Notes: generated from the letters alone by a model not told the origin. A stretch of 64,000 nucleotides of DNA from Streptomyces albireticuli (GCF_021228125.1 NZ_JAJQQS010000026.1:1-64000), one strand, 5' to 3'. Shown: positions 33,109 through 41,659, numbered from the stretch's first letter. A program made the numbers and translations.

Positions 33109-33845
33109 GCTCGTCTTCCGCCTCCCCGGCCGACCTCGCGGACGCCATCCGCCGCCAGGCCGTGCAGGCCGGCGCCGAGACCCCGGCCGTGCGCGGCGCG
33201 GACTGGCGGCTGGCCACCGTCGCCACCGTCAACACGGACGGCACCATCATCACCACCGACGGGATCACCGCCCGCAGGCTGGAGACGTACCGGGCCCCGG
33301 CCGTCAACGACGTCATCGTTGTCACGGTCTCCGGCAACGGAAACTGGATCGCCGCAGGGCGCATGGCCACGACGCTCGACACGGTCGGGACGAAGCTCTT
33401 CGCGCGCAAGACAGCCAACACCGCACGCAACACTACGACCACCCTCGCCGATGATCCGCACCTGACAGTGACCGTCACCGCGAACGCGGTCTACGAGCTG
33501 GCCCTGACGCTCTTCTGGACCGGCCCCAACGCTGGCGGGATCAAGGGGGCCTTCGCGGTCCCCTCCGGGACGGCTGGCCGCTGGTCCCTGTACGGGCCCG
33601 ACGTCAGCATGACCGCCGGAGGCAACACCGCGCAGGTCCGCGCGGACTCCGTTGGCTCCCTCACCACCGCCCTGCCCGCCGGCTCCTCCGACACCAGCCA
33701 CGCCATGACCGCGCAGCCCACCGGGCTCGTCGTCGTCGGAGGGACCGGCGGTTCCTTCACATTCCAGTGGGCCCAGAACACCAGCAACGCCAGCGACACC
33801 ACGCTCTTCACCCACTCATGGATGTCCTTGATCCGAGTCGCCTGA
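33105..33845 (+). CDS. Tail protein, TTG start
   Basis: Encodes 246 residues. The N-terminal half (LADAIRRQAVQAGAETPAVR and WRLATVATVNTDGTIITTDG) resembles an OB-like baseplate domain; the C-terminal half is beta-rich. The TTG at 33105 is the only start fitting the AAGGAGG (33093-33099, 5-nt spacing), and it overlaps the preceding TGA. Likely a baseplate subunit. Confidence 0.65.
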   Translation: MSSSSASPADLADAIRRQAVQAGAETPAVRGADWRLATVATVNTDGTIITTDGITARRLETYRAPAVNDVIVVTVSGNGNWIAAGRMATTLDTVGTKLFARKTANTARNTTTTLADDPHLTVTVTANAVYELALTLFWTGPNAGGIKGAFAVPSGTAGRWSLYGPDVSMTAGGNTAQVRADSVGSLTTALPAGSSDTSHAMTAQPTGLVVVGGTGGSFTFQWAQNTSNASDTTLFTHSWMSLIRVA

Positions 33846-33855
33846 GGAGGCGCCC

Positions 33856-34521
33856 ATGCCCACGACCGACGCCTACGGGCAGGGCGTATCCATCGCCGCC
33901 CTCACCGACGCCCCCAACGCGGCCACGCTCGCGCAGAACATCGCGGACGGGCTCGCCCAGCGGGGCGTGATGCGGTTCGCGTCCGCCTCCGCACGGGCGG
34001 CCACGGTCACCAGCCCCGTGGAGGGGATGGAGTCCTGGCTCCAGGACACCAATTCGCTGGAGGTCTACGACGGGTCGGCGTGGAAGGCGGTGCCCTACGG
34101 CACCCAGTGGACGAGCTACGCCGTGGCCTGGACCGCGACGACGACCAACCCGAGCCTGGGCAACGGCACCCTTGTCGGGCAGTACATGAAGATCGGTACC
34201 ACCTGCCACATCTACATCAAGCTCGTGATCGGCTCGACCACGAACGCCGGCTCCGGCACCTACCGCTTCAGCCTGCCGTTCACCACCGCGACGATCACCA
34301 ACTCCGACCCCGGATGCCTCGTCGCCGTCTTCTCCCGGGCCACAACCCCCAACCACGGCACCGGCAACAGTCCCCTCGGCGGCGGCTGGACCACCACCGA
34401 CCAGATCTGGTTCCCCTCCTCCACCCCCGGCGACGAGAACGTGTGGACCAACACCCAGCCCTGGGCGCCCGCGACGACCAACGTCTTCCGTATCCACGGG
34501 ACCTACCAGACCGCCACTTGA
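33856..34521 (+). CDS. Minor tail protein
   Basis: Encodes 221 residues. The N-terminus has ALTDAPNAATLAQNIADGLA and GMESWLQDTNSLEVYDGSAW, found in receptor-binding or minor tail proteins; the C-terminal part is a beta sandwich. GAGGAGGC precedes ATG 33856. A role in binding the cell surface is likely. Confidence 0.65.
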   Translation: MPTTDAYGQGVSIAALTDAPNAATLAQNIADGLAQRGVMRFASASARAATVTSPVEGMESWLQDTNSLEVYDGSAWKAVPYGTQWTSYAVAWTATTTNPSLGNGTLVGQYMKIGTTCHIYIKLVIGSTTNAGSGTYRFSLPFTTATITNSDPGCLVAVFSRATTPNHGTGNSPLGGGWTTTDQIWFPSSTPGDENVWTNTQPWAPATTNVFRIHGTYQTAT

Positions 34522-34585
34522 CCAGCAGCACCATCCGCGAACCGCGCCCCCGGAGAGGGGCAATTTTCATGCCCTGGAGGCACCC

Positions 34586-35530
34586 ATGGCCTGGTACCCA
34601 GGCGCCCAGAAACTGGAGCTTCAGCCGGAGTCGGACGCCCAGGAGGCGATCCGGCCGACCCAGTTCATCCTGCACAGCATCGCCGCACCCTGGACGCCGC
34701 AGCGGACCTACGAGTACTGGCGCGACAGCACCAACCTGGAATCGCACTTCGGCGTGGGCTTCGACGGGTCGTGCGCGCAGTTCATCGGCACGCAGACCAG
34801 GGCCGACGCGAACTACCGCGCCAACGCGCGCCCGGACGGCACCGGGGCGGTGTCCGTCGAGACCGCGTCCAACCTGGACGCCACCGACCCCTGGACCCCC
34901 GCCCAGATCGAGACCCTCATCAAGATCGGCGTGTGGCTCCACCAGCAGCACGACATCCCACTGAGGATCTGCCGCACCGCCGACGACCCCGGCTACGGCT
35001 ACCACCGGCTCCACGCCGCCTGGTCGACGAGCGGGACCAACTGCCCCGGTGACGCCCGCGTCCAGCAGTTCCGCGAGGCGATCTTCCCCGGCATCGTCGC
35101 CCGCGCCGGCGGCCAGCGAGACCCCCAAAGCCCCCAGGAGACCGTTGTGCCCTTCGCTCTCGGCGAGTACACCGGCGCCACTCTCAGCCTGCCGCCGAAC
35201 GTCTGGACGACGCTGACGGTCGGTCGCCAGGACCTCATCTCCGGCGCCCAGTCCTACACCGCCACCGCCTTCCTCACCCTCAAGGCCAAGCCCGGCGGCG
35301 TGCTGCAAGGGCGCTTCTACCACCAGAAGGCCGACGGCTCCCGCTGGGACGGGCCCATCGTCGAACGCATCTGCACCGAAGGATCATCCTTCGCCGACTT
35401 CACCCACGCCGGGTCGATCTCCTCTGGCGAGACGGTCCGCTTCGAGATCACCTACGCGCCCACCAGCGCCCTCGACACGGCCCCCGCCACCATCACCGCC
35501 GCCCGCGCCCGCGGCCTCTACTGGAAGTAG
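34586..35530 (+). CDS. N-acetylmuramoyl-L-alanine amidase endolysin
   Basis: Encodes 314 residues. Residues about 10-170 are an Amidase_2/PGRP domain with zinc ligands His in FILHS (about 30), His in GYHRLHAAWS (about 145) and Cys in GTNCPGD (about 154). Residues about 180-314 form a beta-rich cell-wall-binding domain. The enzyme cuts the bond between the sugar chain and peptide of peptidoglycan to release virions. ATG 34586 is chosen because of CTGGAGG. No signal peptide, consistent with holin-dependent release. Confidence 0.9.
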   Translation: MAWYPGAQKLELQPESDAQEAIRPTQFILHSIAAPWTPQRTYEYWRDSTNLESHFGVGFDGSCAQFIGTQTRADANYRANARPDGTGAVSVETASNLDATDPWTPAQIETLIKIGVWLHQQHDIPLRICRTADDPGYGYHRLHAAWSTSGTNCPGDARVQQFREAIFPGIVARAGGQRDPQSPQETVVPFALGEYTGATLSLPPNVWTTLTVGRQDLISGAQSYTATAFLTLKAKPGGVLQGRFYHQKADGSRWDGPIVERICTEGSSFADFTHAGSISSGETVRFEITYAPTSALDTAPATITAARARGLYWK

Positions 35531-35537
35531 ACAAACC

Positions 35538-35786
35538 ATGACCACCACCAACGTCATCCGCACCGCGAAGACCTACGCCCGCGACCTGGCCGAGCGCGTG
35601 ATCTGGACGTTCCTCCTCGCCGCCGGGGGCATCGCCCTGGCCGCCGGCCCCGCCGACATGCTCAACGTGTCCTTCTGGCACACCGTCGCCACCGCGGGGA
35701 TCGCGGCCGTCGGCTCCCTCCTCAAGGGCCTCTTCGCCCGCGTCATCGGCGACCCGAACAGCGCCTCCACCAGCTCGGCCGTGTGA
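35538..35786 (+). CDS. Holin
   Basis: Encodes 82 residues. Two hydrophobic segments (VIWTFLLAAGGIALAAG, FWHTVATAGIAAVGSLL) with a basic start; short polar tail. Layout and location after the endolysin match holins of actinophages. The next gene starts inside its stop codon. Confidence 0.8.
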   Translation: MTTTNVIRTAKTYARDLAERVIWTFLLAAGGIALAAGPADMLNVSFWHTVATAGIAAVGSLLKGLFARVIGDPNSASTSSAV

Positions 35787-36211
35787 TGCGGCGGGCCGTG
35801 ACCCGGCTGCGCCGGATGCTCGGCCGCCGCGGCACCATCCTGCTCGCCTACGGGACTGTCTGGGCCCTCTACGGCTACGGGCAGCTCACCATTCCCCAGC
35901 CCGACCAGCGCGGCCTGACCCTCGTACTGCACCTGTGGCCGCTCTCCACATGGGCGTGGCTGTGGATCACTGCCGGGACCATCGCGATCGCAGCCGCCTG
36001 GATGCCCCCACGCCGGGACTGGTGGGGGTTCCTCGCCCTCGTCGTGATCGTCATCCCCTGGACCCTGTCCTACCTCGCCAGCTGGTGGCCCCTTGGCATC
36101 TTCCCCCGCGGCTGGGTCGCGACGGCCGTCTGGACGGTCATCTCGGTGCCGGTCATCGTCGCCGCCGGGTGGCCCGAGCCCCCGAGACCGAAGGGGGACC
36201 CGCGCCCATGA
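35786..36211 (+). CDS. Membrane protein of the lysis region
   Basis: Encodes 141 residues with about four membrane segments (ILLAYGTVWALYGYGQL, WAWLWITAGTIAIAAAW, FLALVVIVIPWTLSYLA, VWTVISVPVIVAAGW). Begins with a strongly basic stretch. Location suggests a lysis accessory or superinfection function; the family was not recognised. Confidence 0.65.
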   Translation: MRRAVTRLRRMLGRRGTILLAYGTVWALYGYGQLTIPQPDQRGLTLVLHLWPLSTWAWLWITAGTIAIAAAWMPPRRDWWGFLALVVIVIPWTLSYLASWWPLGIFPRGWVATAVWTVISVPVIVAAGWPEPPRPKGDPRP

Positions 36212-36564
36212 GCCCCGAGACCCTCGCCTCGATCGGAGTGTCTCTGATCACCGCCGTCTGCGGCGTCTGGGCGGCGCGGGTGGCACGAAGAACCCCTCGC
36301 CAGGAACGCCGCGACGACTTCGTCGCGGTGTCCGAACAACAGGGCAAAGCGATCGAACGCCTTGAGGGGCGGATTCAGCGGCAAGAGACCGAGGGGGAGC
36401 GGCAGCGCGAGCGCATCGCCGCTCAGGACACGACCATCGCCTACCTCCATACCTGGGTACGCCTCCTCGCCGGCCACATCCGCAGCCTCGGCCACGAACC
36501 CCCACTGGCACCCCAGCCCGTACCCGCAGAGGTCCGGCAGCTCCTCCGCGACATCGACGTGTGA
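36208..36564 (+). CDS. Small membrane protein with coiled coil, possible spanin/accessory
   Basis: Encodes 118 residues. A single N-terminal membrane segment (LASIGVSLITAVCGVWAAR) precedes a charged coiled coil (EQQGKAIERLEGRIQRQETE). This is the architecture of minor lysis proteins and DUF2746-like proteins in actinophages. Start ATG 36208 overlaps the previous gene. Confidence 0.6.
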   Translation: MSPETLASIGVSLITAVCGVWAARVARRTPRQERRDDFVAVSEQQGKAIERLEGRIQRQETEGERQRERIAAQDTTIAYLHTWVRLLAGHIRSLGHEPPLAPQPVPAEVRQLLRDIDV

Positions 36565-36577
36565 GAACTGGAGTGCC

Positions 36578-36736
36578 ATGCCCGACCAGCAGCCCACCCC
36601 CGTGCCCGCACAGCCGCGCACACCACCAGCCGCCGACCTCGGCACCCTCGAAAACCTCGGCTTCATCGACCCCCAGCCCGAGCCGTCACCGGAACCGCCG
36701 ACGCCACCGCTCGACGGCTACGACGTCACCACGTGA
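36578..36736 (+). CDS. Very small Pro-rich protein, last gene of late operon
   Basis: Encodes 52 residues, mostly proline, with a central hydrophobic patch ADLGTLENLGFIDPQ. GGAG precedes ATG 36578. The terminator starts within its stop codon. Confidence 0.5.
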   Translation: MPDQQPTPVPAQPRTPPAADLGTLENLGFIDPQPEPSPEPPTPPLDGYDVTT

Positions 36737-36773
36737 AGATGCCCCGCTGCCCGAGGGGCGGCGGGGCATCTTC
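36735..36773. terminator. Strong bidirectional terminator ending the late operon
   Basis: GAAGATGCCCCGC (36735-36747) pairs perfectly with GCGGGGCATCTTC (36761-36773), loop 13 nt. It lies between convergent genes and would stop transcription from both sides. The first arm overlaps the stop of the last phage gene. Confidence 0.8.
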
Positions 36774-36787
36774 GCGTGATTCTGCGG

Positions 36788-37129
36788 CTAGCCGCAAAAG
36801 CACGCGAAGTTGAAGGTGATGTCGTGGCCATCCTGGTCGGTGACCAGGATGTCCCATGCCTCGCCCCGGGTAGCGGCCCGGGTGACGGCGGCGCCCATCG
36901 TCTCGATGGCCCTGGTGCCGCTGAGGGTACGAGCGACCGCGCCCTCCGGGGTGGCGTAGGTGAGTGTGTACTGGGGCTCGCTGCCAAGGCGGCTGCCGGT
37001 GCGGTAGCCGGGGATCTGCTCGTGGCATTCCTGCCAGGTGGGGCGGCTGCGGTGGCTGTGGACGCGTGCGATGCCATGCTCAGTGCCGCTGGTGGTGTGG
37101 GCGGTGTACTCGATGAGGTGGATGGTCAT
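36788..37129 (-). CDS. Hypothetical protein
   Basis: Encodes 113 residues. Contains IEYTAHTTSGTEHGIARVHS and a C-terminal HDITFNFACFCG with two cysteines. GAGGAGGC precedes ATG 37129. It is divergent from the next gene, with a shared operator region. Family unknown. Confidence 0.6.
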   Translation of the reverse strand: MTIHLIEYTAHTTSGTEHGIARVHSHRSRPTWQECHEQIPGYRTGSRLGSEPQYTLTYATPEGAVARTLSGTRAIETMGAAVTRAATRGEAWDILVTDQDGHDITFNFACFCG

Positions 37130-37166
37130 CTGCGCCTCCTCGGACTGGCTGTCTGAACAATTCGAC

Positions 37167-37185
37167 TGTAAGGGGACCCCTTACA
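37167..37185. promoter_or_regulatory. 19-bp perfect inverted repeat, probable operator
   Basis: TGTAAGGGG-A-CCCCTTACA lies midway between two divergent genes, and a further half site CCCCTTAC is at 37199-37206. TACGAT (37204-37209) could be the -10 of the plus-strand gene, with its transcript starting at or near the GTG 37216. The plus-strand gene has a DNA-binding-like helix pair, so it may be the regulator. Confidence 0.55.
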
Positions 37186-37215
37186 AACCGTCAACCCTCC
37201 CCTTACGATGAGCTC

Positions 37216-37521
37216 GTGACGACACCGCCAAGCCCCTTCGAGAACCTCAAACACCTTGCCGAGCAAGACGACGCAGAGCGGCGCGCCATGGACGTCAGCG
37301 CGGCCCTCCGGGCCATCCCGGACTTGCAGAAATGGCTGCGCGAGATCCGCCAAGGGGCCGTCCAGGAAATGCGCGACCGCGGAGCGAGTCACGCCGGGGT
37401 CGCCAAAGTGATCGGCACCAGCCGCGCCCGTGCACAGCAGATTGCGGAAGGTCGCGCCACCGGGAAGCGCGCCGACGATCGACGAGACGAAGGGGGCCCC
37501 GACGCGTCGGCCGATGCTTAG
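37216..37521 (+). CDS. Small HTH-like protein
   Basis: Encodes 101 residues. LQKWLREIRQGAVQEMRDRG then ASHAGVAKVIGTSRARAQQI fits a sigma-like helix-turn-helix, with a basic tail. GTG 37216 lacks a strong ribosome-binding site, which together with the promoter position suggests a leaderless transcript. Possibly represses its own promoter and the divergent gene. Confidence 0.6.
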   Translation: MTTPPSPFENLKHLAEQDDAERRAMDVSAALRAIPDLQKWLREIRQGAVQEMRDRGASHAGVAKVIGTSRARAQQIAEGRATGKRADDRRDEGGPDASADA

Positions 37522-37558
37522 CGCCCCCCACCGTCACCCTGCTAGGTGGAGGACTTCC

Positions 37559-37864
37559 TCATTCCCTCAGGCCTTCCTCCGGGAGGCAGCCGGTGCAGGG
37601 CTCGATCCCGGGCTCGCGAAGGGCGAGCCTCGCCTCCATGCGGTTCAGCGTGGGGCCGGATGAGAGGTGGCAGGTGGAGCGGTGCAGGCGGCCGAGGGGC
37701 CTCTGCGGGTCGGTGCGGATCCGTTCGAGCGTCCACGCCTCCGCCGCTGGGGAGACTGGAGGGTGCTGGAGCTCGGCGATGCTCCGCCGGACAGCCCGCA
37801 GCTGTAGGTCGAGGTACGTCTCCAGGACCGTTAGGCGGGGCAGATCCGGCGGCAAGTCGTTCAT
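37559..37864 (-). CDS. DUF6233-like protein, shorter than usual
   Basis: Encodes 101 residues. The N-terminus NDLPPDLPRLTVLETYLDLQ and the C-terminus ARLALREPGIEPCTGCLPEE match the two ends of a Streptomyces family I know as DUF6233. I remember the central metal-binding-like part of the usual protein as longer, so an internal deletion is suspected. Function unknown. Confidence 0.6.
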   Translation of the reverse strand: MNDLPPDLPRLTVLETYLDLQLRAVRRSIAELQHPPVSPAAEAWTLERIRTDPQRPLGRLHRSTCHLSSGPTLNRMEARLALREPGIEPCTGCLPEEGLRE

Positions 37865-37906
37865 GTGTTCGAGTGTAAATCGAGCGGAAGGTGATCGCTT
37901 CCAGGG

Positions 37907-38155
37907 CTAAGCGTCAGGCTCGGGCTCCGGGTGTCGGACCGCCTTCTTCACGGCCATCTCCAGCTTGTACCGGGACTGGCTGGACTCCTCCGCGTGCGCG
38001 GTCACGGCTGCCAGTGCAGCCACGGACGCCTCCCACCACGCGATCAGCTGAGCGTCCCACGCCTCGCCCTCCAAGCCGGCGAGGCCCTCCCGGGCGGCCT
38101 CCGCCGTGCGCTCCAGTTCAATCAGGTCATTTGGGATATTTAGGTCACTAGACAC
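37907..38155 (-). CDS. Small hypothetical helical protein
   Basis: Encodes 82 residues with long helices (LIELERTAEAAREGLAGLEG, then WWEASVAALAAVTAHAEESS). GTG 38155 is the best start. No domain. Confidence 0.5.
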   Translation of the reverse strand: MSSDLNIPNDLIELERTAEAAREGLAGLEGEAWDAQLIAWWEASVAALAAVTAHAEESSQSRYKLEMAVKKAVRHPEPEPDA

Positions 38156-38186
38156 GTGATCGATTCTCAGCCGCTCCCTGGCCGAA

Positions 38187-38390
38187 TCACGCCGCCCTGC
38201 CGTACCGGGCCCGCCGCACCGCCGCCACCCACTCCGCCCGCAGACCCTCGTACACCACCCGCTCCGACGCCGTCAGCCCTCGACCCCGACGTGCCGCGAG
38301 GAACGTGCGGATCAGCTCATTCACGGCATCGGGACCCGGGGACGTGCAGGACGACGGCATGAGAGGGAGAGTACGGGCAGGCACTGACAC
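38187..38390 (-). CDS. Small hypothetical protein
   Basis: Encodes up to 67 residues, with helix DAVNELIRTFLAARRGRGLT and a basic end. The GTG start at 38390 lies 4 bases after the HAD gene stop, suggesting coupling; ATG 38360 is also possible. No domain. Confidence 0.45.
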   Translation of the reverse strand: MSVPARTLPLMPSSCTSPGPDAVNELIRTFLAARRGRGLTASERVVYEGLRAEWVAAVRRARYGRAA

Positions 38391-38393
38391 CGG

Positions 38394-39068
38394 TCAGACT
38401 CCCGCCACCAACTCGACGAGCCGACGCGTATTTGTCAGGTCCGGCAGCGCCGCGCCCGCGCCGGCCGCCCGCAGTTCTCCCTCGCTGCTTCGCCCTGTCG
38501 CCACGGCGATCACCCGGACTCCGCTGGCGACGCCTGCCTCCACGCCAGCTGGCGTGTCATCGAACAGCACCGCCTGCTCTGCCTCCAGGCCAGCGCGCTC
38601 CAGGGCGATCCGCACCAGGTCAGGCCGCTCATCCGCGTCCTCCCCGTAGGCACCGAGCTCCCAGCGGATATGCCGGTCGAGCCCGAACACCGCCAGCTTG
38701 ATCTCCGCGACGGCGCGCACGTTGCCGGACACCACCGTCTGCACGATCCCGTCGACAGCGGCCAGCGCGCTCAGGGCCGCGGCAGCACCGGGCAGGGCGT
38801 GACCGCGCTCCCGCAGCTCCGCCGCCCGCTGCACGTGCGCCTCCGCCAGCGCCTCAGCGAACCGCTCGAAGTCGCTGCGGCTGCTATCGATCCCGTGGAG
38901 TCCTGCGGTCTCCCGGAAGATCACCGGCTCGGTGATCCCGTCGATCTTCGCCTGCCGCTCCATCCGCCGACCGGTGACCCGCTCGAACGCCGCTGCGGAC
39001 AGCTCTCTGCCCACACCGCGCGTGTCGATCAGCGTGTGGTCGATGTCCCACAGCACGATCCGCCGCAT
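38394..39068 (-). CDS. HAD-superfamily hydrolase
   Basis: Encodes 224 residues. Motif I is LWDIDHTLID (nucleophile Asp and acid/base Asp), motif II VSGN near residue 113, and motif IV LFDDTPAGVEAG near residue 177. The helical cap lies between motif I and II, as in phosphoglycolate-phosphatase-like enzymes. It probably dephosphorylates a small metabolite. ATG 39068 has GGAGGAG 5 nt upstream. Divergent from the XRE regulator at 39195. Confidence 0.85.
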   Translation of the reverse strand: MRRIVLWDIDHTLIDTRGVGRELSAAAFERVTGRRMERQAKIDGITEPVIFRETAGLHGIDSSRSDFERFAEALAEAHVQRAAELRERGHALPGAAAALSALAAVDGIVQTVVSGNVRAVAEIKLAVFGLDRHIRWELGAYGEDADERPDLVRIALERAGLEAEQAVLFDDTPAGVEAGVASGVRVIAVATGRSSEGELRAAGAGAALPDLTNTRRLVELVAGV

Positions 39069-39194
39069 CCGACTCCTCCCCAGGGCCCGCCGCCAGGGAC
39101 AGGCTGTCACACGAACGAGCCGACGAAACCACTCTCAGCCACCCGCAGCGCTACGGTGAACTCCAGAACGGGAACCACCAGTTCAGGAGCCAGC

Positions 39195-40427
39195 ATGGTC
39201 AGCGACCTGCCCGTCGGCGCACGCATCAGATACTGGCGCAGACGCAACGGCGGCCGATCCCAGGCCGCCATCGCCGGCCTGTGCGGCATCACCGAGGACT
39301 ACCTCAGCAAGATCGAGCGCGGCCAGAAGGCGCCCTCCTTAGACGTCCTCGTCGCCCTCGCCCGAGAAATCGGCGTCCCAGTCACCGCCCTCCTCGACCA
39401 CCCGACGCCCGCCGACGAAAGCGCCCCGCACCAGACGGCACCCGACGTCGCCCGCATCCTCATGGGCTACAGCCCACCCGGCCACGGCGCCCCCGTGGAA
39501 CCGGCCGTCCTCCGCGAGCGCGTCGAGGCGGCCTGGCGTACCTGGCAGACCTCCCCCACCCGCTACACTGACGCCGCCACGATCCTGCCCACCCTCCTTG
39601 CCGACACCGAACGGACCGTCCGCGCCCACCGAACGGGCCCCGACGCGGGGGCGCGCCGGGACGCCCTCCGTGCCGCCGCCGATCTGTACGGCCTCCTCCG
39701 CTCCTACTGCCGCCGCACCCAGCGCCTCGACCTCTCCCTCCTCGTCGCCGACCGCGCCCTCCGGGCCGCCGAAGACGCCGACGACCCCCTCCGCATCGCC
39801 GCCGCGCAATGGAATCTGGGGCACGTCCTCCTCGGGCAGCGCGAGCCCGAGGGTGCCGAGCAGGTCGCCACCCAGGCAGCCGAGCAGCTACAGAACGCCC
39901 CCGCCGACGCAGACGGTGAAGCGCTGGCTGGAGCCCTGCACCTCGTCATCTCCACCGCCGCAGCCCAGCGCCGGGACTGGTGGAGGGCCCGCGCTCATCT
40001 CGAGCAGCAAGCCCTGCCGCGGGCAGAGGCAGCCGGGGAGGGCAACATCCACTGGACGGTGTTCGGCCCCACGAACGTGCACCTCCACGCACTGGGCATC
40101 GAGATGCTGGCCGGAGAGGCCGCCGAAGGACTCCGCCACGCCGACGACATCGACATCTCCCAGGTGTCATCCATCGAGAGGCAGTTCACCTTCCTCCTCG
40201 ACGTCGCCCGCTGCTACGACCTCCGCCGCGAGGACGCCGCCGTCCTCGTCCACCTCCTCGACATCGAACAGCTGGCCCCCGAGGACCTCACCCGGAGTCT
40301 TCCTGCCCGGCAGATCGTCGATCGCCTCCGGCACCGGGTCCGCCCCACCTACCGTCGGCAGGTCGAAGCCCTCGTCGAGCGCCTCGGCATCGACAGCGAG
40401 TTCGGACCTGCAGGGCACCCGGACTGA
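39195..40427 (+). CDS. XRE-family regulator with TPR-like domain (second copy)
   Basis: Encodes 410 residues. The N-terminal HTH (RIRYWRRRNGGRSQAAIAGL then GITEDYLSKIERGQKAPSLD) is followed by a long Ala/Leu-rich helical TPR-like region (LYGLLRSYCRRTQRLDLSLL, AQWNLGHVLLGQREPEGAEQ). It has the architecture of the regulator at 2147-3346, though the sequences differ. CAGGAG precedes ATG 39195. It precedes two small genes likely cotranscribed with it. Confidence 0.85.
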   Translation: MVSDLPVGARIRYWRRRNGGRSQAAIAGLCGITEDYLSKIERGQKAPSLDVLVALAREIGVPVTALLDHPTPADESAPHQTAPDVARILMGYSPPGHGAPVEPAVLRERVEAAWRTWQTSPTRYTDAATILPTLLADTERTVRAHRTGPDAGARRDALRAAADLYGLLRSYCRRTQRLDLSLLVADRALRAAEDADDPLRIAAAQWNLGHVLLGQREPEGAEQVATQAAEQLQNAPADADGEALAGALHLVISTAAAQRRDWWRARAHLEQQALPRAEAAGEGNIHWTVFGPTNVHLHALGIEMLAGEAAEGLRHADDIDISQVSSIERQFTFLLDVARCYDLRREDAAVLVHLLDIEQLAPEDLTRSLPARQIVDRLRHRVRPTYRRQVEALVERLGIDSEFGPAGHPD

Positions 40428-40495
40428 CAGTCCGGGGTCGAGCGCCCCATCGCCCCTACCTTCGTCGCCACACCACACCGGCGACAGGGGCACTC

Positions 40496-40852
40496 ATGAA
40501 CACGATCACCGCAGTCGGGTACCAGTGGGACGCCATCCGCATGCCCCGCTACCTCGGGCTCGCCGCAGCCGCACTTCTCGGCGACGGCATCGGCACCGTC
40601 ATCGTCGAGCCAGGGGAACGCCGCATGTACGTCCTCGTGCCCGCCGGCGCTGCGGCCACCTGGGACTACCCCGAGACCCGAGCCCTCGGCAGGGACTCCT
40701 ACCTCCCGCTCCCTCCTCCCGCCTGTACCAGACCACCTGGACCGTACTGGCTCACACCACCCGACTGGCGGTGGCCCCTCGCCGACCCTGCCAAGCTGCT
40801 CACCGCGCTGGAGGCAGTCGCCAGTCCGACCCGGGACGCCCCATGCCCATGA
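40496..40852 (+). CDS. Hypothetical protein, regulator satellite gene
   Basis: Encodes 118 residues. AVGYQWDAIRMPRYLGLAAA, then GDGIGTVIVEPGERRMYVLV and PGPYWLTPPDWRWPL have a small alpha/beta look, like the start of the bifunctional primase/polymerase fold, but no catalytic motifs are seen. In Streptomyces this type of gene commonly follows TPR-type XRE regulators. Confidence 0.6.
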   Translation: MNTITAVGYQWDAIRMPRYLGLAAAALLGDGIGTVIVEPGERRMYVLVPAGAAATWDYPETRALGRDSYLPLPPPACTRPPGPYWLTPPDWRWPLADPAKLLTALEAVASPTRDAPCP

Positions 40853-41181
40853 CCCGCGCTCACGACGACTCCGCGGTCCGGGCCCACATCCACCAGGCCG
40901 CGACCCTCCGCCGTCGTCGGCCAGCCGCAGGCGAGGTGGCAGAGCTGGATACCCTGCTCCGCAGGGACCTCCAGCAACTGCTCCCCGCGGTCCAGGCCCA
41001 GGTCGAGCGGCTCTGGCACGGCAGCCTCCACTGGTATCTCGACCAGGCTGCCCTCGACCTGATCGCCGAGCACACCCGGCACCGCCTCACCGGCGAACCC
41101 CTCCACGACATCGCCCACGTCGCCCAGCTCGCCCGCGACTGCCAGCGCCTCCTCGACTGGCCGTCATCGAGAAGCCGTTGA
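40849..41181 (+). CDS. Hypothetical protein, DUF6415-like
   Basis: Encodes 110 residues of charged helix: ELDTLLRRDLQQLLPAVQAQ and QAALDLIAEHTRHRLTGEPL and VAQLARDCQRLLDW. It resembles DUF6415, a Streptomyces family linked by name to natural-product loci, though I am not sure of the match. ATG 40849 overlaps the previous stop; 40843 is also in frame. Confidence 0.5.
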   Translation: MTRAHDDSAVRAHIHQAATLRRRRPAAGEVAELDTLLRRDLQQLLPAVQAQVERLWHGSLHWYLDQAALDLIAEHTRHRLTGEPLHDIAHVAQLARDCQRLLDWPSSRSR

Positions 41182-41395
41182 CACCGTTGTCGCAGGTCGG
41201 CGAGTTGTGTGCATTTTGGTCACGGCCGGATTCCATCGGTGCATATATCTGCCGCATGGGCCGGAGGCATGGCACAGTGGATAGGAACGGTTGATGATTC
41301 ACCCACGTCAGTTCGCAGATCAGTGGCCTCAGAAGACCAGCTGTCAGCGATCGACGGGGAGCACGAGATCGGCAGTCTCGACGGGGGATCCATCC

Positions 41396-41659
41396 ATGCT
41401 GTACCGCGTGCGCTCCACCAGGAAGGCCATCGACCAAGACGAGATCACCGCCCTCTACGCGTGGGCACCCGGCTCGTGCTTCCGGTGCGCCGCAGTCGGC
41501 GCCGACACGACGAAGCTGGACGTTATCGACACGCCCATCGGAGATCGGTACGAGATCCGAGCATGCCGCCGCTGTGTCATCGACCTTGAGGGCGAACGGC
41601 GGTGGCATGCCGAGCGCTGCGAAACCGACTACGCGCCAGGCGGGCTCGGCGCCGTGTAG
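41396..41659 (+). CDS. Small zinc-ribbon-like protein
   Basis: Encodes 87 residues with two cysteine pairs, CFRC and CRRC, and a late isolated Cys. It reads like a compact zinc ribbon. GGGGGA precedes ATG 41396. A strong terminator starts immediately after its stop. The 214 bp before it contain no gene. Confidence 0.55.
   Translation: MLYRVRSTRKAIDQDEITALYAWAPGSCFRCAAVGADTTKLDVIDTPIGDRYEIRACRRCVIDLEGERRWHAERCETDYAPGGLGAV

Noticed and set aside
41262..41330. tRNA-like D-arm sequence (GGCACAGTGGATAGG) near the right side of the element
   Set aside because: No matching acceptor stem, anticodon arm or TPsiC loop could be folded; chance resemblance.
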